64,000 nucleotides of DNA from Ifrita kowaldi (taxonomy: Eukaryota; Chordata; Aves; Passeriformes; Cinclosomatidae): contig VZRS01012081.1 of assembly GCA_013398055.1 (NCBI GenBank), positions 62,001 through 126,000 of the forward strand. Reading direction: 5' to 3'. Positions 13,301-24,262 of the stretch are shown piece after piece. Below the pieces are notes generated by a model. That model made no database searches. It was not told the DNA's origin and worked only from the letters and a program-made list of their open reading frames with translations. Position 1 is the first letter of the stretch; every line of letters begins with the position of its first letter. Made by a program: the position numbers and the translations under genes.

Positions 13301-13900
13301 CTTCAGAGATATTGAGATTCCTGAAGGAAATCTGTCTTGCTGAAATACCTGTGTTAGCTTCTTTCAGCAGCACTCACGCTTGCAGTTTTAGAGTGGGTTT
13401 TTGTTGTTGGTTGTTTTCAGGGTTTTTTTGCTTCCGATAAGTAAGTTTCTTTGGGAAGGTTGCTTTTGACTCTATCAGTCAGGTTTTCTATTCTCTTTTA
13501 ACAAAAGCAGAATACGCCATTTCATTTCCGTTGCTTTTGTACAAAGCACTCAGCTAGTGAAGTTCACAGTTGAGCTGACAACTGCATTATTCTTCCTCAC
13601 CACACCATTTGGTCTCAACAGTGGTCTCCAAAAGTTAAGATTGTGCTGTTAAGTGTCAGTCAAGTAAACTTCATCTTTGGAGACAAGAAATCTCAGGACA
13701 AGTAGCCAATGGCAAAGACAACTTTCTCAGACGTCTGCAGACTAAGCACATGCTGTGCCTTTGTTCAGAGGTACCTGCACATCAGGAGGCACTACACTGC
13801 TTGCCAATATTTCCTTCCACTCCACCCCACTCCACCAATTAATATCATCATGCAATCTGCAGCACTAACTATTGCAGGTTTATAGTTAAGGTTCCTGAAA
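10038..13900. repeat. exact direct duplication across a single N (duplication B)
   Basis: Bases 10038-11968 (1,931 bp) reappear at 11970-13900 with an offset of 1,932, separated by one N at 11969. The left edge falls inside the LTR, so its last 341 bp are copied again at 11970-12310. The rest is otherwise unique AT-rich DNA. Every stretch I compared is identical, including poly-T runs and short open frames. Probable false duplication of overlapping contig ends. Confidence 0.9.
10379..11968. other. gene-free unique DNA, first copy within duplication B
   Basis: AT-rich sequence between the LTR end and the single-N junction. No coding, RNA or transposon signal is recognised. The same sequence is present again at 12311-13900. 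Confidence 0.6.
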
Positions 13901-16900
13901 ACATTTGTGACAACAGTCATTTGAGCTATATTTTTTTTGCTCCATAAAGCTCCATAAATCCGTACATCCATAAAGCCGCGCTCTTTTGATAGGTAATCAA
14001 AGTATCGTTATCTATCTACCTAAAGTGGACAAAATAAAAAATGAAATATTTCCACATGGCAATATCACCAAACTTTAACAACTTTCAGTTAGTCACAAGG
14101 ATCTTTCTTTAGTCTAATAGACTCAAATAATTAGTCTTTTCATGACTCAAAGTGTCACTAAATGTAATTTCAAGATCATAGGTGACTTTTTTTTTTGCTG
14201 AGCATTTATACTGTCTGAAAATAATAAATATTACCACCCACACTCAGACATTACTTTCTAAACCAGAATAGCATCTGCACCAAAGAAGTTTTACTATTCC
14301 ACATTTCGTAAGTAAAATGTGGTGTTCATCTATATTACTTCCTACATCATTGTGCAAACATGGATTTCAGAAGTATCATGTAGATTACTCTTGTTTTTAA
14401 GTAAAGCTGAATAAAGTTAACTTTGCAAAAATGCCTCTTGCTTGATTGGGAATAAAACTTGATGTCCTCAGAGGATGGTTCTTGTCCCTGGGTCATTATG
14501 ACTACATAGAGACCAATTGGCTTTGGATATATATTAAATCTTTTCCCGGATCAGTCTTAAATTGTATAATTAAATAAGATTCTTTGCCATACAAATTTAT
14601 TTCTGAGATAACCTCCTCAAAAACGTATTTCTGCATTTTTATAATGCAGCAGCCAATTTTGATTATAAAGACAACCTTTGCAAATCTACGAGGTCATCTT
14701 GTGTAGTCAGATTCAAACTGTAAATTGCTCCTAAGTTAAATCCTTCAGGTCCTACTGCTTTAAGATCCTTTGATTAACTTCAATGGCAATTTTTCACAGT
14801 TTGAGATTTTGTTACAACAATTGCTTATGCTAAAAAAAAAAAGGTCCATATGCCTTTCCGGCTAATTCAGCAGTGTTCCTGGCACAAGAAAAATATGCTG
14901 CAAGGGCTGCCTCTGCTGCCATTACATCTTTGAATGCTCATGGGCTTTTCAGGCAGTAACAGTTCCCATACTGACAATTATTAATGACATCTTGAAGAAT
15001 TCTACAACTATTCCATTAGGGAAAATCAGGTATCATCAAAGGATTGCCAATTATTCCTCTTCTTCTATTATACAAAGATGCCTGTCAGTGGGTGCCAAGG
15101 GGGATACATTTAGGTCTTTTACATTCAGATGATAGGACTTAATATAGGGACATCTTGATAACGAGGGGAGAAAGGGAATCAGAAAGAGGTTGGGCAGATT
15201 TTTCATTTTATCCTGTGTTAACCACTACAAAAAGAATACTTTTTTTTTCTTTTTTTCTTTTTACTAGAGGACAGAAAAACACATAAATGCCATAAATCTC
15301 ATAAAGGTGTTTATACTTTCTCTGTCAGTTCTAGCATATACTTTTGTCAGGCTGAAGATTATAATTTTCTAATATTTCCTGATGAATTGCTGAAGGTACG
15401 AAGTGGGAGGAAAAAAGAGCAAATAGAATACCAGGACAAGGAGATTATGGCCAGGGAAGATGTCAGAAGGAGCTCTCTTATCTTCTTTTTCCCATTATTT
15501 ACCTACTCATACTGCAATAACCATTTGCCTATTGACAAGCTTGTCTCCTGCATATCCAAGTTAAAACACCATACAGAATACTGTAACTCACAGAATACAG
15601 GTGCTGCAAACCTGGCTTTGGTATGGAGGAGTTGCAGGCTGAAATATTATAACAAGACATTATTTCCTTAAATATAAGCAGTTTAATTTTGAGGACAGAT
15701 ATGCAGTATTTTTGAGCATAAATATCAAGTTCTTACATAGTATTATAACTTAAAATAAAGTTTCCTGGTTCAAGTTACTCAAAAATATGAGAATAATAAT
15801 ACAATTGACTGAAAAAATCCCTCTGAAGGATTTTTCTAAAAAATTATTTACCCTTTTCAGAAATCAGTTTGAGACTGTTCATTCTATTCTTTTATAGTTA
15901 CCACCTGTTTCTAAAATAAAAAAAAAAAATTTCTTCATCCTTAGCAATACAGAATGTAAATTATCCCTTTGTTGCTTAAATCCAGTCTATCAAAACCACT
16001 ATGCAAACAGAGGACATTATTTGGCTTTTCCATAAGTGGAGTATATTTTTTTCATCCCAGCATATTTTCACCTGTCTTCTAACTCAGCTGAATTTTTTCA
16101 GGGATGGGGAAGAACAAAATTGGTCTAGCTGCAGGAAAGGAGAAGTACCAATGTGCAACGTTTTCATCCTCTCATTTAAGAAAACAAGGTGGAAAAATAT
16201 GAACTCTTATAAAGCCTGTGTTTTCCATGGAATTTTCAGGCATAGGGCAAGTAATCAGGTTGCAGAGTAAAGAGCTCTGCCCAGAAACCCCAGTGCATCA
16301 GCAGTCTCCCAATTGTAGGCCTACCAAAAGGAGTCAAGATTAGATCTTCTGTGATGATTTTCAAGATCATCGATTTTGTCTAGGAGGGAATGGTTTTTTT
16401 GTGTTGCTGTCAGCACTGTCTGCTGGAAAGCAGTTTAGATTGTCCTTGGCTTTTTTAATTCTTTCCTCTCTTGCAGTTACTCTTGCCACTATATCAGCCA
16501 GGGTCACGTAAACTGTTTACACATCTGCTTTAATTGAATGCACAAGACACATTAAATGGGAGGCATTACTTGCTTTTGACACAGCTAAGATCACTGGAAG
16601 GGCCATGTTTTTGATTAGTCTTTTCTTAGGTTAATTTCTAAGCTGCTGTGTGTATTAAGATCACTGCTGATGCAGACACTTCATACCTGAAAGAAAACAT
16701 CCAAATCACAACATCTGAGGTCTGCAATCGATTCTCAGGATGAGAACCTCAGTGCTGAGTATAAGGCAAGTGGTTGATTGCTAGATCCCTGCAGAAATAG
16801 TACATGCAGCTCTTTCCTCCCCATTTGCACACATGAATGATACCTAAGAGCACGTCAATACACGGACATAGTGTGATAAACAATGACTGCACCAAGAATT

Positions 16901-17689
16901 TTGACAGCCATGGACATGTGATGGCAGCATGCCATAACACCATCTTCTCCTGGCATAGTATGCTCTAGTTTTTCTATTATGTTATCCCATGTGAGAAAGA
17001 AACTGCACATGCTTCTGTTTTGTTATTTCCACAAAAGACTCAATAGGTTGAGTTAAATAAAGCAGTTAAAGTAATTAAGAACTAAAGATACAATTAGACA
17101 TCTATGATTTTTCAAAATGAGTTGGTAAAAACTTCACATTACTCTCTGCCAGAGACTTCATCTCTGAAACAGAAAAATGGTAAAAAAACCTTTCAGTAGA
17201 AAGGAAAAACTTAAAAAATGTGGTACATTCCACTTGTAAACAGACTGTGAATATAAGCACCCTCTCCACCCCACTCTAGCTCTGACATTATAATAGCACA
17301 GGGTACCACTCATTGATATTCTCCCAGCTGCCACTGACTTGGATGTCTCATATGCAGGCAGGCCAGTGTTCATCGAAGACTTATGCCTAAATTTTACAGA
17401 ATACAGGATTCAGCTAGTTAAGGAGGAAGGGAAAAGCAATGGAAAATAAATACACCAGCAGCTCCAACCCTATCAAAACAACACTAAAATACACCCTTAT
17501 CATATATTTCAAAGAATATTAAATAGTTGTTATGCATGCACATTTCTCAGAAAAGTTTGATTTATCTACAAAATGATCCCAGAGTTTACCATGTTTTATC
17601 CTAAACTGAGATGCCTGTGTTGTCTTAGTGGTGAATATTTCAAAGTGTAAAGGACATGTTATATCAGAAAGAAAAAAGGGGAGAGAGTA
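13901..17689. other. gene-free AT-rich DNA
   Basis: Unique sequence with short open frames only. Three spaced 'ccataaa' units occur at about 13942-13976. A small perfect stem lies at 14299-14322. Poly-T and poly-A runs occur near 14190, 14830, 15240 and 15920. No transposon or gene is recognised. Confidence 0.6.
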
Positions 17690-18160
17690 AAGCTGTGACC
17701 GCCGTGGAACCAGATGTACCAGAGCCGTGGAAATGGCATCCTACTGCAGGCACACACTGGAGCATGATTTTCCCAGAGCCAGCTATACTCCATACAGCTT
17801 TGCATTTGCCTCCCAGGGCATCTTTAAGTTCCAAGAAAGCCTACCTGTGTACACTGGCAGCACCTCTTCTCTGTGTGTGTGCCTATCAGTAGTGAGGTGT
17901 ACCCTCGGCTCAGCTCTCAAGAGAATAATCCAGACAGTGGCAGCAGCCTTGTGCTGATCCGTGGGGAGCCCAGCAGGCACCGAGAAACCCTCCTGAAAAT
18001 CAAGGTAACACTGGCACAGCTCACCTCTGCCAAGGTCCTGCTAACAGATCCATGCTGCTGCTGCTTCACAGCCTGCTGCAGCCTCTGCTCTGAGACATCC
18101 TCTGCTCTCAGATGTGGTTGTGTTTTCTCTACATCTTTATCTGAAAACTAATCACTGTCT
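17690..18160 (+). other. GC-richer block of unknown origin, exon-like segment inside
   Basis: This block is clearly richer in G and C than its surroundings. A plus-strand segment at 17890-18004 (115 bp) is bracketed by a pyrimidine- and TG-rich tract ending in CAG and by AAG|GTAACA, which resemble acceptor and donor sites. The frame through it is open and reads ...QENNPDSGSSLVLIR..., with a plausible coding codon mix; it stays open to 18151. I do not recognise a protein family. The phrases 'gctgtgaccgccgtggaacc' and 'acactggagca' upstream faintly recall the LTR family at 8957 and 20567, so an old LTR remnant is an alternative. It lies immediately 5' of an old CR1. Treat it as a candidate exon only. 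Confidence 0.2.
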
Positions 18161-18254
18161 TTAAGTTTCATCGGAGGGTGTATATCACACCTACATGTAT
18201 GCATACTGACCACTTTTTCCTCAAAATTTATAATGAGTTCTGCAAATAGGGCCT

Positions 18255-18593
18255 CTACTCCCTCTCTAAGCAACCTATTCCATCACAAAACATTAGTGTT
18301 CCTATCTAATCAGAATCTAACCTCTTCAATTTTAAAACCAATACCCTTTGTTCTAGTGCCACAGGACCTGTTAAAAGATCTGGTCCCATCTTTCTTATAA
18401 GCCTCCTTTAAGTACTGAAAGGTGCACCCAGAGCATTCTCTTCTCCAGTTTGAACCACCTCGACTCACACCTCAACAGCCTTTCCTTATAGAAAAGCTAT
18501 GCCAGCTCTCTATAATTTCTGTGGCCCTCCTCTGGATCCTCTGTAAATTGTCCATGTCTTTCTTGTACTGAGGAATCCAGAACTGGACACAGG
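18255..18593 (-). mobile_element. CR1 LINE, old minus-strand copy, 3' half
   Basis: Read on the minus strand, this is the C-terminal part of CR1 ORF2. It translates as VQFWIPQYKKDMDNLQRIQR followed by RATE, the usual avian CR1 ORF2 segment, and then decays toward 18255. On the plus strand the diagnostic strings are 'aagcaacctattcc' (18280s) and 'tggccctcctctggatcc' (18520s). It is cut at about 18594 by a younger plus-strand CR1 and resumes at 19436. The retrotransposon is 5' truncated and inactive. Confidence 0.85.
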
Positions 18594-19435
18594 AAGATAG
18601 GAGGGCTCTGCAAGGGGATCTGGAATGGTTGGATAGATGGGCAGAGTCCAGTAAGACGAAGTTCAGTAAGTTCAAGTGCCAAGTCCTGCATTTTGGCCAC
18701 AATAACCCCCTGCAACGCTACAGGCTGGGGACAGAGTGGCTGGACAGTGCCCAGGCAGAAAGGGACCTGGGGGTACTGGTCGACAGCTGACTCAACATGA
18801 GCCAGCAGTGTGCCCACGTGGCCAAAAAGGCCAATGGCATCCTGGCCTGTATCAGGAATAGTGTGGCCAGCAGGACCAGGGAAGTCATTCGTCCCCTATA
18901 CTCGGCACTGGTGAGGCTGCACCTCGAGTACTGTGCCCAGTTCTAGGCCCCTCAGTTCAGGAAGGACGTTGAGATGCTTGAACGTGTCCAGAGGAGGGCA
19001 ACAAGGCTGGTGAAGGGCTTGGAACACAAGCCCTATGAGGAACGACTGAGGGAGCTGGGGTTGTTTAGCCTGGAGAAAAGGAGACTCGGAGGTGACCTTA
19101 TCGCTCTCTACAACTTCCTGAAAGGTGGTTGTAGTGAGGTGGGGGTTGGTCTCTTTTTCCAGGCAGCAACTGACAAAACAAGGGGACACAGTCTTAAGCT
19201 GCCCCAAGGAAAATACAGGTTGGATATTAGGAAAAAGTTTTTTGCAGAAAGAGTGATAAAATATTGGAATGGTTTACCCGAGGAGGTGGTGGAATTACCA
19301 TCCGTGGATGTGTTTAAAAAAAGATTGGATGTGGCGCTCAGTGCCATGGTTTAGTTTAGTTGAGGTGTTGGGGCATGGGTTGGACTCGATGATTCTGAAG
19401 GTCTCTTCCAACCTGGTGATTTTGTGATTCTGTGA
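18594..19435 (+). mobile_element. CR1 LINE, younger plus-strand 3' fragment
   Basis: A non-LTR retrotransposon fragment holding the last ~250 codons of ORF2 and the 3' tail. The tail has 'gggttggactcgatgattct' and 'tctcttccaacctgg' and ends in two units of the CR1 terminal octamer pattern (gattttgt gattctgt ga). It is well preserved and inserted into an older CR1 lying in the opposite orientation. It is 5' truncated, as most avian CR1 copies are. No clear target-site duplication is visible, as is usual for CR1. Confidence 0.95.
18596..19354 (+). pseudogene. CR1 ORF2 (reverse transcriptase polyprotein) C-terminal fragment, two in-frame stops
   Basis: The frame encodes the C-terminal region of CR1 ORF2, downstream of the catalytic reverse-transcriptase core. 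Recognisable segments are ERDLGVLVDS, CAHVAKKANGILAC, MLERVQRRATRLVKGLEHK, RELGLFSLEKRRLGGDLIAL and YRLDIRKKFF. The frame ends with a natural stop at 19352-19354. It is broken by TGA at 18788-18790 and TAG at 18944-18946; the latter replaces the W of the usual QFWAPQ motif. The stretch 18974-19354 is open for 126 codons from a methionine but is only the tail of ORF2, so no functional enzyme is expected. No endonuclease or catalytic YADD motif is present, because the 5' part is missing. Confidence 0.92.
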
Positions 19436-19685
19436 CTTCAGGTGGAGTCTCACCAGAGTGAAGTAGGGGGGCCTCCCTCACCCTGTTGGCCACGCTGCTT
19501 TTGATGCAGCCCAGGATACTTTTGGCTTTCTGGGCAGTGAGCACACATTGCTAAGTCATGGACAGATTTTCATCCATTAGCATCCTCAAATGTTTCTCAG
19601 CAGGGTTGGTCTCAATCTCTTCGTCCTCCAGCCTGTACTGAGGGGTAGCAAGCTGGGATTTGAAGGCTTTTATGGCGAACCTCAA
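19436..19685 (-). mobile_element. CR1 LINE, old minus-strand copy, 5' half
   Basis: This continues the minus-strand CR1 interrupted at 18594. On the minus strand it reads QKAKSILGCIKSSVANRVRE, the CR1 ORF2 segment that normally lies just N-terminal of the VQFW..QYKKDM segment found at 18255-18593. The plus-strand strings 'ggtggagtctcaccagag' and 'gcttttgatgcagcccagga' are diagnostic. The element fades near 19685. The two halves rejoin with almost nothing missing, which makes the nesting secure. Confidence 0.88.
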
Positions 19686-20566
19686 CAGTCAGCTGAAATG
19701 AGTGTGCCTGCTTATTTCAACTATTTTTTCCTGGTTCATTTCTCCAGTCATTCCTAGTCTGAACCCAGAGAAGCATCAAAAAAAGTAGAAGTATGGTTAA
19801 GGATATTAAGACAGAAACATAGAGTTTAAAGCTTAAGTACAGGAAACAAGTTCTTTGTTTCATAAGCTCTCCTTATCTTTAATATAGAATAGGGGCACAG
19901 GGGATGTTCCTGATCAGGCTTCAGCAATTTCTCCATCCTGGAAGAGACTGTGATGATGATGGAGCAAAGAGTGGTTCTTGTTCTATCTAACACATTTAAT
20001 CCCTGGATGCCACTCTAAACTGCTACGTAGATCCACTGCTTTACTGTAGATTTGCTAATGCATAAGTGGTAACACCTCAGTTGCTCCAAGGTTTAACTGA
20101 TTTCTCATTCTTAGTAGGTGTTACAAAGTTTTGTCAGCATAAACAAAGCTAAGGTCTCATAAGATATAAATTTGGCTTGGCTCTATTCAAGCTGGTGTAC
20201 TTAATCAGCATCACCTCAAGGCATTCAGGAACTAGAACTTGCTGTGCAGGAAGAGTTTGGCACAGTATTTGCTGTGTGGGAAGGGTTATGCCTGCAGATG
20301 AGAGATCCGGCTGGAAGAAACTCAGGTCATTGACAAAGAAGGATGGTTTGACACAGTGTGAAGAACAGAAGTACACAACCTTGAGAGAAAGATGCTGAGG
20401 ATTGTTGAGAGTGTCTTTGGTGGGAGAAGCAAAACAACAAACAATTTGGGGAAGGGAAATTCATCCTGTATGTGAAAACACTACTCCTCTATTATCTCTT
20501 CAGAAGCAATGACAACTGTGATCTGATGGAGTAATGCAGGAAAGCACCAATTTAGATAACCCTGAG
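19686..20566. other. gene-free DNA between CR1 and LTR copy 2
   Basis: Mostly unique sequence. Around 20230-20290 there are two near-copies of a ~40-bp phrase ('gctgtgcaggaagagtttggc' and 'gctgtgtgggaagggttatgc'), apparently a small local duplication. No gene is recognised. Confidence 0.5.
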
Positions 20567-21648
20567 TATTAGGTTTGAGTGGCAAGGTTTTGGAGTGATG
20601 GGAAGGGCAAAGGGTTGGCTTGTGCAAGAACATGCCAGAAGTTTCCTCCACATTTGATAGAGCCACACCAGATGGCTCCAAAGAGACCCACTGCTGGCCG
20701 AGACTGAGCCCATCAGCAACAGCGGCAGCACCTCTGGGATAATGTATGCAAGAAGAGGGAAAAACTGCTATTGCACAAGAGAAACTGCAGCCAGAGAAGA
20801 GAAAAATAAGCATATGTGAGAAAAAGAGCTCTGCAGTCACCAGGGTCAGGGGAGAAGGAGGGGCTGGGGGTGCTCCCGCTGCTGGAGCAGGGATTCCCGT
20901 GCAGCCCATAGGGCAGCCCATGGTGAGGCACCTGTGCCCCAGCAGCCCATGGAGACCCATGATGGAGCAAATGTCCACCTGTAGCCCATGGAAGAAGCCA
21001 TGTCGGAACAGGTGGGTGCCCAAAGGAAGCTGTGACCCCGTGGGAAGCCCAACTGCAGCAGGCTTCTCTCAGGACCTGTGGACCTGCAGGGATCCCATGT
21101 TGGAACAATATGTTCCTGAAGGACTGTACCCCGTGGCAGGGACCCTCAAAAGAGAGGTTCAAGAAGAACTGCAGTATGTGGGAAGGATGTATGTTGAAGA
21201 AGTTTGTGGAGAACTGTGTGAGGAGTAGGAGAAGTGTGCTGGAGTAGAGTAAGAGTGTGAGGTGTCATCCCTCTGAGAAGGAGGGAGCAGCAGAGACAAT
21301 GTGTGGTTCTGTGACTGCAGCCCTCATCCATCATGCCCCTGTGTCACTGAGGGGGTAAGGTGGAAAATCTGGGATTTCAGTTAAGTCCAGGAAAAAGGAA
21401 GGGGTGGAGAAAGTATTTTAAGAATCTGTTTTATTTCTCATTATCGTAATCTGATTGGTAACAAATTCAATTAATTTTCCCAGGTTGAGTCTGTTTTGCC
21501 CAAGATGGTAACTGGTGTGTGATCTCTCCCTGTCCTTATATTGAGCCAAAGCCTTTCATTTTATCTTCTCTCCCCTGTCCAGCTGAGGAGGGAAGTGACA
21601 GAGCAGCTTGGTAGGCACCTGGTGTCCAGCCAGGATCAACTCACCACA
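20567..21648 (+). mobile_element. avian endogenous retrovirus LTR (solo), copy 2
   Basis: Same LTR family and orientation as the copy at 8957. It starts 'tattaggtttgagtggcaag', where the first bases are a decayed TGTTAGG, and contains the same series of 'gcagcccatgg' and 'ggaacaggtgggtgcccaaa' modules. It ends with 'tccagctgaggagggaagtg' and 'aactcaccaca'. Length is 1,082 bp. The TATA-like element of copy 1 is decayed here (tatgcaag near 20744). No target-site duplication is evident and no retroviral coding region adjoins, so it is probably an old solo LTR. Minus-strand open frames of up to 180 codons here reflect its low stop density, not a gene. Its last 517 bp reappear at 22888-23404 because of duplication C. 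Confidence 0.78.
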
Positions 21649-22506
21649 CCATGTAGGGGCAAAAGTTACACAGTAGCTCAGACTCCTGGTGTCAGAACTC
21701 ATCACCAACTCCCATACACTTCTCTCCACTTCGTGTAGAACAAGCAGTTTCAGAGGAACGTTTTGCAACCACCCCCATAAACATGCAGGTGGTTGTTTTA
21801 CGTGAAGGAAAGTCCCTTTCCAGCCCCAAACTCTAAAGTCAAACAGAGTCCAGAGCACAGAGCTCCGAGTATGTGTTTTTCTTGGTTTTTTTAAAAGAGA
21901 CTTAATAACTCAAGCTGTAGGTATGTTTTTAAGACTATACCGATCACTGGGTACTATAAACATTTCTGTTAGCAACAGGATTCACACATACAGTATAGAT
22001 TGAATATATCAAGTTTTTTAGTTATTAATTCATATCGCTTTGACACAGATGACCCATCTTTTATATTTATGTGTAAGAATAAACATGAAGCCTTGGCTGG
22101 CCTTATTGCTGTTATAAAAATTTACTGAGGTGAAGGTCACAAAGCACTTTGCAAAACATACTTTCTTCTGGTATTTATTTAGTGAGACATGGGGACTTCT
22201 GGCCTCCAGCAGGCCTTTTAGCCTCTCCACCTCTGCTGTAAGATTTGTTTATCATGAAAAAAAAAAAAAATTGTAACACTCAATGGTAACTCAGAAGGTT
22301 TCTTTTAGACTTTTCATAAACCAAGTGAAGCAAGCAATCCCTGTTTAAATAGTTTGACTTCCTTCATTTTAGATACTGGCACTTGTCATGTACCAAATCC
22401 CAGCATGCTGCTTGAGCTATTCGCCAAGAGTAACTTCTGGAAAGATCCTCCACTATGCTAATTCAATTGTCTCTTTCCTTTTGCTCTTTACCAGTACTGG
22501 AACTCT
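21649..22506. other. gene-free unique DNA, first copy within duplication C
   Basis: AT-rich sequence with a 14-base oligo-A near 22257-22270. No gene or transposon is recognised. The identical stretch occurs at 23405-24262. Confidence 0.55.
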
Positions 22507-22887
22507 NNNNNNNNNNNNNNNNNNNNNNNNNNNNNNNNNNNNNNNNNNNNNNNNNNNNNNNNNNNNNNNNNNNNNNNNNNNNNNNNNNNNNNNNNNNNNN
22601 NNNNNNNNNNNNNNNNNNNNNNNNNNNNNNNNNNNNNNNNNNNNNNNNNNNNNNNNNNNNNNNNNNNNNNNNNNNNNNNNNNNNNNNNNNNNNNNNNNNN
22701 NNNNNNNNNNNNNNNNNNNNNNNNNNNNNNNNNNNNNNNNNNNNNNNNNNNNNNNNNNNNNNNNNNNNNNNNNNNNNNNNNNNNNNNNNNNNNNNNNNNN
22801 NNNNNNNNNNNNNNNNNNNNNNNNNNNNNNNNNNNNNNNNNNNNNNNNNNNNNNNNNNNNNNNNNNNNNNNNNNNNNNNNNNNNNNN
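22507..22887. other. assembly gap, 381 N
   Basis: N-run whose two flanks are the end and the start of the same 1,375-bp sequence. The open frames that appear to cross it are artefacts of reading N as X. Confidence 0.99.
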
Positions 22888-24262
22888 CGTGGCAGGGACC
22901 CTCAAAAGAGAGGTTCAAGAAGAACTGCAGTATGTGGGAAGGATGTATGTTGAAGAAGTTTGTGGAGAACTGTGTGAGGAGTAGGAGAAGTGTGCTGGAG
23001 TAGAGTAAGAGTGTGAGGTGTCATCCCTCTGAGAAGGAGGGAGCAGCAGAGACAATGTGTGGTTCTGTGACTGCAGCCCTCATCCATCATGCCCCTGTGT
23101 CACTGAGGGGGTAAGGTGGAAAATCTGGGATTTCAGTTAAGTCCAGGAAAAAGGAAGGGGTGGAGAAAGTATTTTAAGAATCTGTTTTATTTCTCATTAT
23201 CGTAATCTGATTGGTAACAAATTCAATTAATTTTCCCAGGTTGAGTCTGTTTTGCCCAAGATGGTAACTGGTGTGTGATCTCTCCCTGTCCTTATATTGA
23301 GCCAAAGCCTTTCATTTTATCTTCTCTCCCCTGTCCAGCTGAGGAGGGAAGTGACAGAGCAGCTTGGTAGGCACCTGGTGTCCAGCCAGGATCAACTCAC
23401 CACACCATGTAGGGGCAAAAGTTACACAGTAGCTCAGACTCCTGGTGTCAGAACTCATCACCAACTCCCATACACTTCTCTCCACTTCGTGTAGAACAAG
23501 CAGTTTCAGAGGAACGTTTTGCAACCACCCCCATAAACATGCAGGTGGTTGTTTTACGTGAAGGAAAGTCCCTTTCCAGCCCCAAACTCTAAAGTCAAAC
23601 AGAGTCCAGAGCACAGAGCTCCGAGTATGTGTTTTTCTTGGTTTTTTTAAAAGAGACTTAATAACTCAAGCTGTAGGTATGTTTTTAAGACTATACCGAT
23701 CACTGGGTACTATAAACATTTCTGTTAGCAACAGGATTCACACATACAGTATAGATTGAATATATCAAGTTTTTTAGTTATTAATTCATATCGCTTTGAC
23801 ACAGATGACCCATCTTTTATATTTATGTGTAAGAATAAACATGAAGCCTTGGCTGGCCTTATTGCTGTTATAAAAATTTACTGAGGTGAAGGTCACAAAG
23901 CACTTTGCAAAACATACTTTCTTCTGGTATTTATTTAGTGAGACATGGGGACTTCTGGCCTCCAGCAGGCCTTTTAGCCTCTCCACCTCTGCTGTAAGAT
24001 TTGTTTATCATGAAAAAAAAAAAAAATTGTAACACTCAATGGTAACTCAGAAGGTTTCTTTTAGACTTTTCATAAACCAAGTGAAGCAAGCAATCCCTGT
24101 TTAAATAGTTTGACTTCCTTCATTTTAGATACTGGCACTTGTCATGTACCAAATCCCAGCATGCTGCTTGAGCTATTCGCCAAGAGTAACTTCTGGAAAG
24201 ATCCTCCACTATGCTAATTCAATTGTCTCTTTCCTTTTGCTCTTTACCAGTACTGGAACTCT

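Larger units (their letters stand above)
21132..24262. repeat. exact direct duplication flanking a 381-N gap (duplication C)
   Basis: Bases 21132-22506 (1,375 bp) reappear at 22888-24262 with an offset of 1,756; the only sequence between them is the N-run 22507-22887. The left edge lies inside LTR copy 2. No differences were seen, including in the oligo-A run at 22257-22270 and its copy. This pattern is expected when two contigs that overlap by 1,375 bp are scaffolded with a gap instead of being merged. Confidence 0.92.

Noticed and set aside
20481..21162. Minus-strand open frames of 149 and 180 codons as genes
   Set aside because: They lie wholly or largely within the LTR, overlap in different frames and have no domain. 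They reflect low stop density in repeat-rich GC-richer sequence. The frames at 9027-9907 are the same case.
8957..21648. The two same-family, same-strand LTRs as the ends of one provirus
   Set aside because: The spacing would suit a provirus, but the interior holds unique DNA and CR1 elements with no retroviral coding sequence. The LTRs differ clearly from each other, and copy 1 has its own likely target-site duplication.
22388..23003. Long open frames crossing the N-run
   Set aside because: They are created only by reading N as an unknown residue.
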